IMG/VR virus record: IMGVR_UViG_3300033148_006006
Span: 1 to 40,042 of that record
Origin: a virus
Strand: one strand, 5' to 3'
DNA length: 40,042 nt
Within the stretch, counting starts at the first letter, position 1. Each line of letters starts with the position of its first letter. The translations under genes were made by a program, and so were the position numbers. The notes under the pieces are model-generated. The model ran no database searches. It was not told the DNA's origin and worked only from the letters and a program-made list of their open reading frames with translations. Below are positions 17,214-25,815 of the stretch, piece by piece.

Positions 17214-18230
17214 TCACTCAGGTAAAAGATTATACTTCTTTAACAAGTCTTTCGTTTCCTGAAAGTCAATAAGAACATTAGCAGAATTATACTCTCCCGT
17301 TAGAATGTTTTTCTCCTCATTATCAGTATTGGAAAGTTCTGGCAACATTGGAGCAATTACATAATAATCTCCTCTTTTCAAAACCCGTATATACTCATCT
17401 TCAGAAATTATAATCTCATGAACTTTTTCTCCGGGCCGTATCCCAGTTATTTTAATCTCACATTCCTTCGAGCCAATCATTGCCCTGGCAACATCAATCA
17501 TTTTAAATGAAATAAGTATAGGAATATAAACCTCTCCAGATAAGCCCTCTCTTATAGCTGCATATACAATATCAACCGCTTGATCCATAGTAAACATGAA
17601 ACGAGTCATTTCTAAAGATGTAACAGTAACAGGCCCCCCTTCTTTGATTTGTTGTTGAAAAATAGGAATTACAGAACCAACAGAAAGTTTGGATATAATA
17701 TTCCCATACCTAACACAGATAAAACGAGTACCAGGATTTGCGATGTTTGCCACAATAGCCATGCGCTCTTGAATTGCTTTTGTCATACCCATAACATTCA
17801 CGGGCTTACATGCTTTATCTGTACTAATAATAATAACCGTCTCAACGGGATAGTCATTTTCATTAATAGCTCGAATTATATTTTGAACTCCCATACAATT
17901 AGTTAATACCGCCTGCTCTGGAAAATATTCACAGACAGGAACTTGTTTCAATGCTGCTGTATTAATAATGATGTCGACATTTTTTATGACAGAACAAACA
18001 CTGGCATAATTACGAATGTCTCCAATTACAAATTCAAGCCGGTCAGAGGCAGGCGCTATATCATGATAGTATTCTGTTCTCATATAATGTTGTTTTGCCT
18101 CGTCTCTCGAAAAGACGACAACCTTTTTAGGCATTCCTTCTTCTCCAGACAATACACGTTTCACGAGTACCTTGCCAAGGGAACCTGTCCCGCCTGTAAC
18201 TAAAACTATTTTGTCTTTGAATATTTCCAT
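17214..18230 (-). CDS. UDP-N-acetylhexosamine 4,6-dehydratase-type SDR (PseB/CapE/WbjB-like)
   Basis: 338 residues of an extended SDR: NAD(P)-binding TGGTGSLG (12-19), FSRDEAKQHYMR, ISTDKACKPVNVMGMTK (136-151) in which Met147 stands where ordinary SDRs have Tyr and Lys151 is kept, VRYGNIISKLSVGSVIPIF, TRFMFTMDQAVD and IRPGEKVHEI. These are marks of the polysaccharide-synthesis dehydratases that act on UDP-GlcNAc, some also inverting C5. It probably begins a deoxy-amino-sugar pathway; no aminotransferase or reductase partner is visible, so later steps may use host enzymes or the radical SAM protein beside it. Confidence 0.85.
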   Translation of the reverse strand: MEIFKDKIVLVTGGTGSLGKVLVKRVLSGEEGMPKKVVVFSRDEAKQHYMRTEYYHDIAPASDRLEFVIGDIRNYASVCSVIKNVDIIINTAALKQVPVCEYFPEQAVLTNCMGVQNIIRAINENDYPVETVIIISTDKACKPVNVMGMTKAIQERMAIVANIANPGTRFICVRYGNIISKLSVGSVIPIFQQQIKEGGPVTVTSLEMTRFMFTMDQAVDIVYAAIREGLSGEVYIPILISFKMIDVARAMIGSKECEIKITGIRPGEKVHEIIISEDEYIRVLKRGDYYVIAPMLPELSNTDNEEKNILTGEYNSANVLIDFQETKDLLKKYNLLPE

Positions 18231-18242
18231 GGTTATTCTCTC

Positions 18243-19211
18243 CTACAAAAAATTCTTGTGTTCAAAAAACGAAAACTCTTCCGTTCCCATCACCCTTCTA
18301 TACGCATGAAGGTAATTTGTATAACGGCACATTGGACATTTTGTTATATCCGGTTGAAGATTTTTTCTTTTCTTCCACAAATCCAAAAACGGAGCATCTT
18401 GTAAAAAGCCCAACTGAAAATAAGGATTCCCTCGATGTTGACAACAAAAATAAACGCTCCCATCAGCATTAACTATTCCAACATATCCTGCAATTTGACA
18501 AGAAGAATGATCTCTTGCTTTCTGCCTCCTCATTAAAATTACATTCTCTTGTCCTAAAACATCTTCGTAACCATTGAAAATATCTCCATCTATCCAAGCT
18601 GGTTTAATCTGTAAATAATTAACTCCAAAATCCTTTGCTAATTGAGGCATCTTTTCAACCTCTTTTTTATTCTGTTCACAAACTACAAACGATAAACCAA
18701 TAACTGTCTTATCAGAACCCTTCGTCCTAATAACAGCCCTGTCAACATTAGCTAAAACTTCATAAAACATTGGTTTTCCTTTTATCTTTTTATAAGTTTC
18801 TGCTGTTGCGGCATCCAAAGATATCCTTATAAAATAAAAAGAGTCTAAACAATTAACTCGATCTAACAAGACGCCATTAGTAATTAAACCAATTTGAAAT
18901 CCCATATCACAGGCAAGCTTTACCATATCATTAAAACGAGGATTCAAAAGAGGTTCTCCGCCTCCTGTAAACGTAATAGATTTCGTTCCTCCCTGTTTAA
19001 GTTCCTGTATTAAATTGCAATAGATATCCCAATCTAAATCTACCTGACAATCTTTCAGCCTATCTTTAAACAAACAAAAAGAACAGGACAACATGCACCT
19101 ATTTGAAGGATCGATTTCACAGGTTATGGGAAACACAAACTTCCCGTCCAAAAGATCTTCAAAATCTTTTAGGTGATATAAAACTTTCTTATCTGTACTA
19201 TTTAGTTCCAC
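18243..19211 (-). CDS. Radical SAM / SPASM-domain enzyme
   Basis: 322 residues. The CxxxCxxC cluster motif is at Cys39, Cys43, Cys46 (NRCMLSCSFC), followed by FTGGGEPLLNP (SAM binding) and a TIM-barrel pattern. The C-terminal part has SPASM-type cysteines (SSCQIAGYVGIVNADGSVYFCC and KCPMCRY), which bind further Fe-S clusters. GTG start, sharing one base with the previous stop. Such enzymes modify peptides, sugars or other small molecules by radical chemistry; here the setting favours sugar modification. Oxygen sensitivity hints at an anaerobic or low-oxygen host (inference). Confidence 0.88.
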   Translation of the reverse strand: MELNSTDKKVLYHLKDFEDLLDGKFVFPITCEIDPSNRCMLSCSFCLFKDRLKDCQVDLDWDIYCNLIQELKQGGTKSITFTGGGEPLLNPRFNDMVKLACDMGFQIGLITNGVLLDRVNCLDSFYFIRISLDAATAETYKKIKGKPMFYEVLANVDRAVIRTKGSDKTVIGLSFVVCEQNKKEVEKMPQLAKDFGVNYLQIKPAWIDGDIFNGYEDVLGQENVILMRRQKARDHSSCQIAGYVGIVNADGSVYFCCQHRGNPYFQLGFLQDAPFLDLWKKRKNLQPDITKCPMCRYTNYLHAYRRVMGTEEFSFFEHKNFL

Positions 19212-19951
19212 TACAATCCTCTCTCCTTCAAAATATTTCTCATATCAAAGTTGGTTCGATATTCCTTAGTCATTTCCCGAGCTCTCTTCTTTCTTTCTTT
19301 TGGATGAGACAAATAAAAATCAACCAATCCATCATAAGATTCAATACTGTTAAATTGGGGCACAACAATCGGACAATAAACTTCTTCACTAATAAAGAAC
19401 TGTTCATTTGCAAGAAAGTAAGCCGTCCGAGTCCATTCTGTAATCGTTACTCCATCACTGAAATGAAGGTTCAAATTTATTCTTGCTCGCGAGATATTTT
19501 CACCCCGGAGTTTATCCTCATGAGAATTCAGAATAGCCCATTTATTTCTAACCTTATTTCTCCAATCTTCTCTCCTTCCTCTATGCCAACCCATAAACCC
19601 AACATCGACATCTTCTGGCAAAAAGGATTCAAAAAGTAAACAAGGATGATATCCAAGAGGAGTATATTTTTCTCTTTCGTTTTCAATATCAAACCCCCAA
19701 ATCTCATCAGGGCCAAAACAATAAAAGGATTCTACCTGAGCGGCCTTATTTTTATATCCTTCTGTTTGTAACAAAATGTATTTCTTATCCGAATACTTCT
19801 TATCTATTTCAAAGAAATTTCTTATCCCAATCACAATCTCTGCTTTAGAATGTTCAACCAGTTTATGTCCTAAATCCATTAAAGACTTTTCCATAATATT
19901 ATTTGTAATACGAGCCGAAGCACTTTTAAATTTAAGTAAACAAATTTTCAT
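19211..19951 (-). CDS. Glycosyltransferase, GT-B single-domain type
   Basis: 246 residues. The segment DVDVGFMGWHRGRREDWRNKVRN ... SRARINLNLHFSDG ... TRTAYFLANEQFFISEE matches a family of short GT-B-like transferases, where 'NLHYYE' and 'R.SYLLAN' are conserved. TAATG overlap with the methyltransferase stop implies coupled translation. It likely adds one sugar in the same glycan. Shorter than a full GT4, so it is either a compact member or acts with a partner. Confidence 0.65.
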   Translation of the reverse strand: MKICLLKFKSASARITNNIMEKSLMDLGHKLVEHSKAEIVIGIRNFFEIDKKYSDKKYILLQTEGYKNKAAQVESFYCFGPDEIWGFDIENEREKYTPLGYHPCLLFESFLPEDVDVGFMGWHRGRREDWRNKVRNKWAILNSHEDKLRGENISRARINLNLHFSDGVTITEWTRTAYFLANEQFFISEEVYCPIVVPQFNSIESYDGLVDFYLSHPKERKKRAREMTKEYRTNFDMRNILKERGL

Positions 19952-20733
19952 TAGTAAGCCTTTCTAAAAACACTTCGAAGATTTCTTTTAGTTCCTATGT
20001 TATTCATATTAACAACTTCATTCTTCAACAACGACCATCGGGCATCAAATAAATTAAATAAGACTTCTTTCCTTGGAAAGCTACTAAAATGGGCTGATTT
20101 ATTAGGATTAGCATCTGACTCTAATGGAATTTCAATATAGAGAATACCTTCCTTCATCAAAGCGTTATAGATATTATGAACCACAATTTGTGGATTAGAA
20201 CAATGCTCCAAAACATGAATCGCAGTAATAGTTCCAAACAGATTTTGAAATGGCATTTTTTGCACATCCATTTTTGTGCATCTTAACCCCTTAGCCTTTA
20301 CCTGATCAACTCCCTCTTGACAGATCTCTATGGCCTGGACATCTTTATATCCTGCTTTTATCAAGAACTCTAAAAACCATCCTTCTCGTGTACCAATATC
20401 TAAAAGAGGAAGATCTTTATTCACACAATCTGTAAAGTACATAAAGGCATTCAACAACCGAACAAAATTGCCTTCGTTCATAACAATACCGTCTTCTACT
20501 CTTCGTTGTAATCCTTCTTTTGTATGAATGATATTGACTTTTATATCATTCAATCCCTGAAATTTCTTCTCCCTTTCTACTCTTTCTATTTTTTTCAATT
20601 TCGATTTTATAGAACTTTCCAATACCTTCAGCCTTTTCCACTTTTCACTCCCCTCTAATTTTTTGACTTCTTCTTTCAACCGTTTCTGGACAGTTTTTAA
20701 TTCTTCTAATTTTGATTCTTTTTCACTCATCAT
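19951..20733 (-). CDS. Class I SAM methyltransferase with N-terminal coiled coil
   Basis: 260 residues. Residues 1-58 are almost entirely charged heptads (KLEELKTVQKRLKEEVKKLE), a coiled coil. The methyltransferase fold follows: LLDIGTREGWFLEFL (110-124) binds SAM, then VQAIEICQEGVD, MDVQKMPF and ITAIHVLEHC. This is the type found in polysaccharide clusters, where it methylates sugars or caps chains; a coiled coil can set chain length in some caps (e.g. the WbdD principle). Overlaps the GT-D gene by 11 bases. Confidence 0.82.
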   Translation of the reverse strand: MMSEKESKLEELKTVQKRLKEEVKKLEGSEKWKRLKVLESSIKSKLKKIERVEREKKFQGLNDIKVNIIHTKEGLQRRVEDGIVMNEGNFVRLLNAFMYFTDCVNKDLPLLDIGTREGWFLEFLIKAGYKDVQAIEICQEGVDQVKAKGLRCTKMDVQKMPFQNLFGTITAIHVLEHCSNPQIVVHNIYNALMKEGILYIEIPLESDANPNKSAHFSSFPRKEVLFNLFDARWSLLKNEVVNMNNIGTKRNLRSVFRKAY

Positions 20734-21451
20734 TTATTCCCCGTAAATATCCACGTTTTATTTTGTATGCATCCTGATAACTCCACTTCTCCGGATGGGG
20801 TTCTTTCTTAAACAAACTATATTCAAAAGCAATCGCTCCCATATCGAGAGCTTGTTCTCCTTCAAGACATATATCATAAGCAAGACAAGTAGCTACCGGC
20901 CCCGCCGAAAGAATAAATATTTTATTTTCTCCAAAGAATTGATAACAGGCATACAAGATTTGTTCATAATTCGAAAAACAATTCCTCGGAGAGATTTCCA
21001 CAAACTCACAAATACTATCTCTAAATAAAAAATGATTAGGAAGATCGGGTTTGGAATTAACAAGAACGACCTCTCTATCTTTCCAAATATTTTTTATCTT
21101 ATCAAAATATTCTTCAGAGTCTAAATTGACTAAACTTGGACGCGAGAAAAAAGCTGAAACAAAAACACTTTCTTCTTTCGCAGCCTTGTCTAAAATAAAT
21201 TTGTCGAATTTTTTATGAAAACCTTCAACATAGGACCTTGTGCAAAGAGGATCGGGTATTCCTATAAGTAATTTTTCTAAAGGTTTTTCAAATACCTTCA
21301 AAAGTCCTTGTTCTAATCCTACATCATATACCTGCATATTTGTTATAGATGAGCCCCGCATTATTTTAAATTCTCCATCACCATAACGAGCCATGGAATA
21401 ACCTTGTTTAAATTTCTCAAGTATAAATTCTTCTTCCCTATAAACTTCCAT
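20723..21451 (-). CDS. GT-D fold glycosyltransferase (DUF1792-like)
   Basis: 242 residues with SMARYGDGEFKIM (19-31) near the N-terminus, the DGE motif of the GT-D fold that coordinates the metal and nucleotide sugar. The later KIFILSAGPVATCLAYDI and QALDMGAIAFEY are also typical. GT-D enzymes were first described in glycosylation of bacterial serine-rich adhesins (DUF1792, glucosyltransferase). Overlaps the stop of the GT2-GT4 gene by 14 bases. Confidence 0.75.
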   Translation of the reverse strand: MEVYREEEFILEKFKQGYSMARYGDGEFKIMRGSSITNMQVYDVGLEQGLLKVFEKPLEKLLIGIPDPLCTRSYVEGFHKKFDKFILDKAAKEESVFVSAFFSRPSLVNLDSEEYFDKIKNIWKDREVVLVNSKPDLPNHFLFRDSICEFVEISPRNCFSNYEQILYACYQFFGENKIFILSAGPVATCLAYDICLEGEQALDMGAIAFEYSLFKKEPHPEKWSYQDAYKIKRGYLRGINDE

Positions 21452-23384
21452 ACTTTATATTCTCCATCATCGTCAAATACTTTTGAGCGACATATTCAAT
21501 TGATAGTTGTTCTGGTAATTCTACTCGAATTTTATTCTGTATAATACTAACCATTGCTTCTACAAAACTTTCTTCTGTCTTCTTTGACATTTCATTATAA
21601 GAATCTCGATAGATGTAATCTGGTTTAAAATCTTGTTCCCCTTCATAGACAATCTTACACCCTTCTACAAGCTCGCACATCTCCGTTGCCCCTCCACAAA
21701 GATTAGTGGTGACAACAGGTATTCCAGCAGCTATTGATTCAGGAACATTACTTGGGCAAGAATCTTTTTTACATAAATGCAAGGCTATATCTCCAGTTCG
21801 ATATATTTCTTTAATTTTTTCTAATGATTGAGATCCATAATAAATGACATTCTCAGAGGAGATTTTCTTTCCTCCTCTGGCCATTTCCCCTATTATATGA
21901 AGCTTTGCTTCAGGATAAACTCTTCGAAATGCTTCAAATATTTTAATCATCTCAGGCAATCTTTTTATCCTACGCCACTTAGAACAGGAAACAACATTAA
22001 TTCCCTCATGATCGGCTGGATTATACCAATTTGATTTATCAACCCCATTATGTATTATTTGATGATAATTTGTTTTCCTTTCAAGAAGATACCTTTCACA
22101 CATTGATCGAGAGCAATCGCTTTGATACACAATGGCTTCTACAAAAGAATGTGACTGACTAATGCCCTCATTTTTTATTCTATAGTCCAAATCTTTGTCG
22201 TAATAAATTCCATCCAATCGTAATAGTGTTGGCAAATTAGATTTGGTAGATTTTCTTGCTGTAGAAAATTGGACATTAGCCTCCGTTGGATGAGCGACTA
22301 AAACAGCCCCTTGGGATCTCCAGTAAGAAAACATTCTTCTTATCGCATTTCTTCTTGACCCATCAATAAATATACATAAATTAGTTTCTTTCTGTTTAGC
22401 CCTTCTCTTCAAAGTACTATTAAATATTTGATGTCGAGCATTTATAATTTTTTGCTTTTCTTTCTTACTTGCTCGATGATAAGCGGCATTCATAGAACCT
22501 GTATGCTTTCGATATAATAATAGAGGCTTGTCTATGTAAATGAGTTTTCCTACTTCCTCTAATTTTAAAACCAAATCTTTATCTACTGTCTTTTTAAGAG
22601 CAGAGTTTATGCCTTCTGTCAAATCATAAAATTTTCGTTTTAATACTTTTAGATGACTGATTGGCAAATTTGTTCTAAGGACTTCTTCTGTTTTTGGAGA
22701 ACGATCTAACCAATCTTCTCCCTCCTCGATTTGTCTTGACTTTGTTTGAAGGGGTTTTCCTTTTTTATCTATCTTCATTTTCAAATCATCGTGGCAAACT
22801 ATAAAATTACTATATGTCATTGAAGCTTCTGGATGGTTTTGATGAGTGTTAATACACGTCTGAAAAACTGTATTAGTATATAAAGCATCATCTGAATCAA
22901 GGATAACGACCAAGTCATTTGTAGCAGCCATAATTGACTCTCCTAAACTTGCTCCATAACCTTTATTCTGATCATGCTTAATTACATTAACCTTTTTTTC
23001 TATTCCATATTTAACAATACATTCTTCAATAACCTGAAGAGATCCATCAGTAGAATTGTCTTCTACTATAATTAATTCCCAATTCTTATGAGTTTGCTTA
23101 ACAACACTCTTGATTGCCGCCTTGATATATCGCTCATGATTATAGTTAGTCATTGCTATACTTATTGGAATATCTTCGATCTCTTTTTCTTTTATTCTTG
23201 GAATCTTTTTTCTTGGATTTCTTTTCCTTTGAACAGATTTTTCTTCTGGATAATTAAATTGATCAATAGATAAAGCGATGGTAATTTCTCCCATCTCATT
23301 GATCAAATGTTCATCCTTTTCCATTTCTTGCATGAGAACTTCGGCAACTAAATTATTTTTTTCAATAAACCAACCTATTTTCAT
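21438..23384 (-). CDS. Fused glycosyltransferase: GT2 plus GT4
   Basis: 648 residues. Residues about 72-290 form a GT2 domain: AMTNYNHERYIKAAIKSV, VEDNSTDGS (107-115) and the DSD metal motif at 163-165. Residues about 335-640 form a GT4 domain: LRLDGIYYD, IIHNGVDKSNW, VVSCSKWRRIKRLPEMI and VPESIAAGIPVVTTNLCGG. The ATG follows ATAAGGATTTCGCT. It is the first large enzyme of the cassette and, like the gene at 14117-15751, joins a GT-A and a GT-B domain in one chain, in the opposite order. Confidence 0.87.
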   Translation of the reverse strand: MKIGWFIEKNNLVAEVLMQEMEKDEHLINEMGEITIALSIDQFNYPEEKSVQRKRNPRKKIPRIKEKEIEDIPISIAMTNYNHERYIKAAIKSVVKQTHKNWELIIVEDNSTDGSLQVIEECIVKYGIEKKVNVIKHDQNKGYGASLGESIMAATNDLVVILDSDDALYTNTVFQTCINTHQNHPEASMTYSNFIVCHDDLKMKIDKKGKPLQTKSRQIEEGEDWLDRSPKTEEVLRTNLPISHLKVLKRKFYDLTEGINSALKKTVDKDLVLKLEEVGKLIYIDKPLLLYRKHTGSMNAAYHRASKKEKQKIINARHQIFNSTLKRRAKQKETNLCIFIDGSRRNAIRRMFSYWRSQGAVLVAHPTEANVQFSTARKSTKSNLPTLLRLDGIYYDKDLDYRIKNEGISQSHSFVEAIVYQSDCSRSMCERYLLERKTNYHQIIHNGVDKSNWYNPADHEGINVVSCSKWRRIKRLPEMIKIFEAFRRVYPEAKLHIIGEMARGGKKISSENVIYYGSQSLEKIKEIYRTGDIALHLCKKDSCPSNVPESIAAGIPVVTTNLCGGATEMCELVEGCKIVYEGEQDFKPDYIYRDSYNEMSKKTEESFVEAMVSIIQNKIRVELPEQLSIEYVAQKYLTMMENIKYGSL

Positions 23385-23467
23385 AGCGAAATCCTTATGA
23401 AATACTGTCTACAATCAATCTTCTCCGCATAATCTATATCAGTATATAGGTTTTTAAAAAGAAACTG

Positions 23468-23690
23468 TTATTTTGGATGTTTTTTTCTTACAAATCCAAG
23501 CATTTTCAATGTTATTTTACCATTTGGTCTAACTGCAATAGCTTTAAATTGAGCCACTTGCCCATTCATTTCTCACGGATACTCTGTTCCCTTGTTTCAA
23601 TCGAAAGTTTTTAAGCTGTTCTTCCTTACCTTCTGGAATCATTGTAGCAATTTGTTTTGGTTCATGCTTATGTTGAGACATTGCTTGCAT
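23468..23690 (-). pseudogene. Small basic protein gene split by a frameshift
   Basis: An ORF starts at ATG 23690 (AGAGGAGG just upstream) and reads 48 codons to TAA at 23544. A second 33-codon ORF starts at ATG 23569 and stops at 23468. Removing one base near 23570 (in GAGAAATG) joins them into one smooth protein of about 73 residues: ...LKQGNRVSVR then MNGQVAQFKAIAVRPNGKIT. It could be a broken gene, two overlapping genes, a +1 frameshift gene, or a sequence error. The protein family is unknown. It overlaps the DUF115 gene end by 23 bases. Confidence 0.5.
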
Positions 23691-24330
23691 GGATAGCCTC
23701 CTCTAATGTCGTAATTGGAAAAACATCAATTAAGCTCCCGGGAGTCGCGTTAATGATCTCAAGCCCTAACTCCTCGGCGTCTTTAGCAATCGATGGAAAA
23801 CATTTTAAGAAATTATCATAAGGATCTTTCTTGGGATATGGATGGTCGCTGTGCCAGTTGGCTTCATCGTCTACCCGTTGCATATCATACCCGATCAATA
23901 CAACTCTCTTAGCCCCAAAATGATATGCAAGATTTATTGCACTTGACCCACTACATTTATTCCAGGAAACTACTCCGGGATTCTTTTCTATTCCCATTGG
24001 TTTCCCTCTAAGCAAACGTTTAAGCCAACCAACATATTTTAGACGATTGACACAGTGGACTTTCAAACCAGCAAAATTAAGAAGTTTCTCTTTATGCCAA
24101 TCGAACCATCTTGAATCGGTAAACCAACACACATCTACCCAAGATCCTAATTGATAGGCATTATTAATACCTATCACCCTCTCATTTTTTATCAGACTTA
24201 GATTTACCTTTTTTAGAGACGGACCTCCGCCTACGAGGAACACGGTTCTTCCCGGCCAAATCTTTGGGACTTTCCACTTTGGTGGATTCATCCTTCTTTG
24301 TTTCCTTATCATTTTTTGGTTCCGGGCCAT
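23668..24330 (-). CDS. DUF115 / MptE-like Rossmann protein
   Basis: 220 residues. The core starts with IWPGRTVFLVGGGPSLKKV (24-42), the glycine-rich loop of the DUF115 group (related to Maf flagellin glycosyltransferases and MptE), then VIGINNAYQLG, CWFTDSRWFDWH, SGSSAINLAYHFGAKRVVLIGYDM. Phages often carry such a gene beside head genes. It may bind a nucleotide sugar and act with the transferases that follow. The chosen ATG makes a 149-base overlap with the acidic gene; another ATG at 24288 would still overlap by 107. Confidence 0.75.
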   Translation of the reverse strand: MARNQKMIRKQRRMNPPKWKVPKIWPGRTVFLVGGGPSLKKVNLSLIKNERVIGINNAYQLGSWVDVCWFTDSRWFDWHKEKLLNFAGLKVHCVNRLKYVGWLKRLLRGKPMGIEKNPGVVSWNKCSGSSAINLAYHFGAKRVVLIGYDMQRVDDEANWHSDHPYPKKDPYDNFLKCFPSIAKDAEELGLEIINATPGSLIDVFPITTLEEAIHASNVST

Positions 24331-24802
24331 CTTCTACAGTCTCCTCGTCTTCCTTTTGTTCTTGATTTTCTTTATCTCCCTGCATATTCTCTTCGTCAAG
24401 ATTAGGAGTCTCTTCCTTCTCTTCTTTATTACGAAGGTTAAAAAGCAATTTGCCAAGCACAGAATCTTTCCCCGGTTCAATTCCTTCCTCTGCTTTAGCA
24501 ACATCAGAGATAAGAGATTCCGCCTCTTTCTTTGTCAGAAGTTCATCATTGATAAACTCTTTTGTTGCCTCATTAAAAACATTGTACTTCCCTCCCCCTT
24601 GATGCTGAAGAGTTAATCCAACTGAAGGAATCTGGTCTTCAGGATCTGGGGGCGGCGGGCCTACAAGCTCGAACTTATCTTTAAATGCAACAACCTCTTG
24701 AGAAGTCAATTCAACTTCGTCTCCAGGAACGAGCTTCTTCATCACGCCCTCAACCTTTTTACGATGAGGGCCGCATCCTCTTTTTAATCTATATAAAGCC
24801 AT
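24182..24802 (-). CDS. Acidic then basic low-complexity protein of the head region
   Basis: 206 residues. Residues 1-60 form a small domain (MALYRLKRGCGPHRKKVEGV...VPGDEVELTSQE) also met in phage head regions. Residues 100-175 are very acidic and rich in Glu, Lys and Asp; the last 30 are strongly basic (RVPRRRRSVSKKGKSKS). It follows the major capsid gene by 39 bases, with GGGAGG before the ATG. Its end is out-of-frame with, and 149 bases inside, the DUF115 gene. Function unknown; a capsid- or DNA-associated accessory protein is possible. Confidence 0.65.
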   Translation of the reverse strand: MALYRLKRGCGPHRKKVEGVMKKLVPGDEVELTSQEVVAFKDKFELVGPPPPDPEDQIPSVGLTLQHQGGGKYNVFNEATKEFINDELLTKKEAESLISDVAKAEEGIEPGKDSVLGKLLFNLRNKEEKEETPNLDEENMQGDKENQEQKEDEETVEDGPEPKNDKETKKDESTKVESPKDLAGKNRVPRRRRSVSKKGKSKSDKK

Positions 24803-24841
24803 AAGATAAAACCTCCCTTATGGTTAAAGGGTTTTCGTTGT

Positions 24842-25813
24842 TTAGGTATAGTGTACAATACCGGACCTGTTATTCTGGTCATTACGGATCTGAGGAACCA
24901 TGATCATCATAACCTTAAAATTGGCTTGCATCCCACCTTCAGAATCCCATTGTACTGTGGTAATAGCCAGACCATTAACAAGCCTGACAACATCAGTAGT
25001 CATTTGCACCAGAACCACATTATCGGAACTCAAGAAGTCTGCAACTTTGATATCGGACAACCCTGCAATTTCAAGTAGCCTTGTCCGAATGGACTTATCG
25101 GAATTGGCTTTGAAATCATCATCAATTGCCGACTCAAAATTTGTGGGAATATAAAGTATCCAGGGTCCGAAATGATATGCATCTATGGAAGCCTGCTTCA
25201 TGGCAAGAACATCAGCCAGAATGGTTGCTCCGGAGGCGGCACTGTCATCCCAATTAGCAGTCAAGCTGCCGGTATTCCTTTGAGGAGCATCCTGATAACC
25301 ATAAATGGTCCCTCCACCAAACTTGTAGGAACTTGAGCCTTGGAATAAAATTGTTTCAGCTTTCTCAATTACCTTTCTTGCCGCCAACTCTGACGTGGTG
25401 GTATCCAAAGGCATACTACCATCTCTGCTCTGTTGAATTTCCCTAACTGAGTAAGAAAAATCATAATGAATAATTGGCAGAGGGATATAGTTAATATCAA
25501 ATTCCGGCCGATCTCTTTGACCTCTGGTAATACCATCCATACTCATGGATGCATCTTCAAGATCAGACGAATCCTGCCATGCCAAAACCGTCTTTGCCAG
25601 ACCATTTGGAATGTCATATGTCAGTCCACGACTCTGAAGATCGCCAATACCAAGCAGTCTTTGCGTTGCCGCTTTTAAAACCGCCTTATCAATAACCTTC
25701 CATTCGTCATAGAGCAAGACATCATTTGTTCTTAAAGCGTTGATGTTGAAATTGGACTGTAGCAATTTCATTGCCACATCACCAACAGCCTTTCCTTTAT
25801 AAATAAGATCCAT
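24842..25813 (-). CDS. Major capsid protein, encapsulin-like HK97 fold
   Basis: 323 residues. The row DVLLYDEWKVIDKAVLKAA ... IGDLQSRGLTYDIPNGLAKTVL ... SMSMDGITRGQRDRPEFDINYIPLPIIHYDFSYSVREI ... LDTTTSELAARKVIEKAE is the consensus of the phage capsid family most like encapsulins (linocin M18). It forms the head shell. It follows the cement gene; both are preceded by an identical 41-bp leader with an AAGGAGGT ribosome site. No N-terminal delta domain is visible, fitting a separate scaffold made from the protease gene. Confidence 0.9.
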   Translation of the reverse strand: MDLIYKGKAVGDVAMKLLQSNFNINALRTNDVLLYDEWKVIDKAVLKAATQRLLGIGDLQSRGLTYDIPNGLAKTVLAWQDSSDLEDASMSMDGITRGQRDRPEFDINYIPLPIIHYDFSYSVREIQQSRDGSMPLDTTTSELAARKVIEKAETILFQGSSSYKFGGGTIYGYQDAPQRNTGSLTANWDDSAASGATILADVLAMKQASIDAYHFGPWILYIPTNFESAIDDDFKANSDKSIRTRLLEIAGLSDIKVADFLSSDNVVLVQMTTDVVRLVNGLAITTVQWDSEGGMQANFKVMMIMVPQIRNDQNNRSGIVHYT

Positions 25814-25815
25814 AC

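Noticed and set aside
19103-19639. A 178-codon plus-strand ORF across two cassette genes
   Set aside because: Antisense to the radical SAM start and the GT-B gene, both supported by motifs; no start signal.
13357-24330. Glycan cassette as host chromosome wrongly joined to phage sequence
   Set aside because: It is flanked on both sides by late virion genes on the same strand, with tight overlaps and the same ribosome-site style, so it reads as part of the phage; a read check across both edges would settle it.
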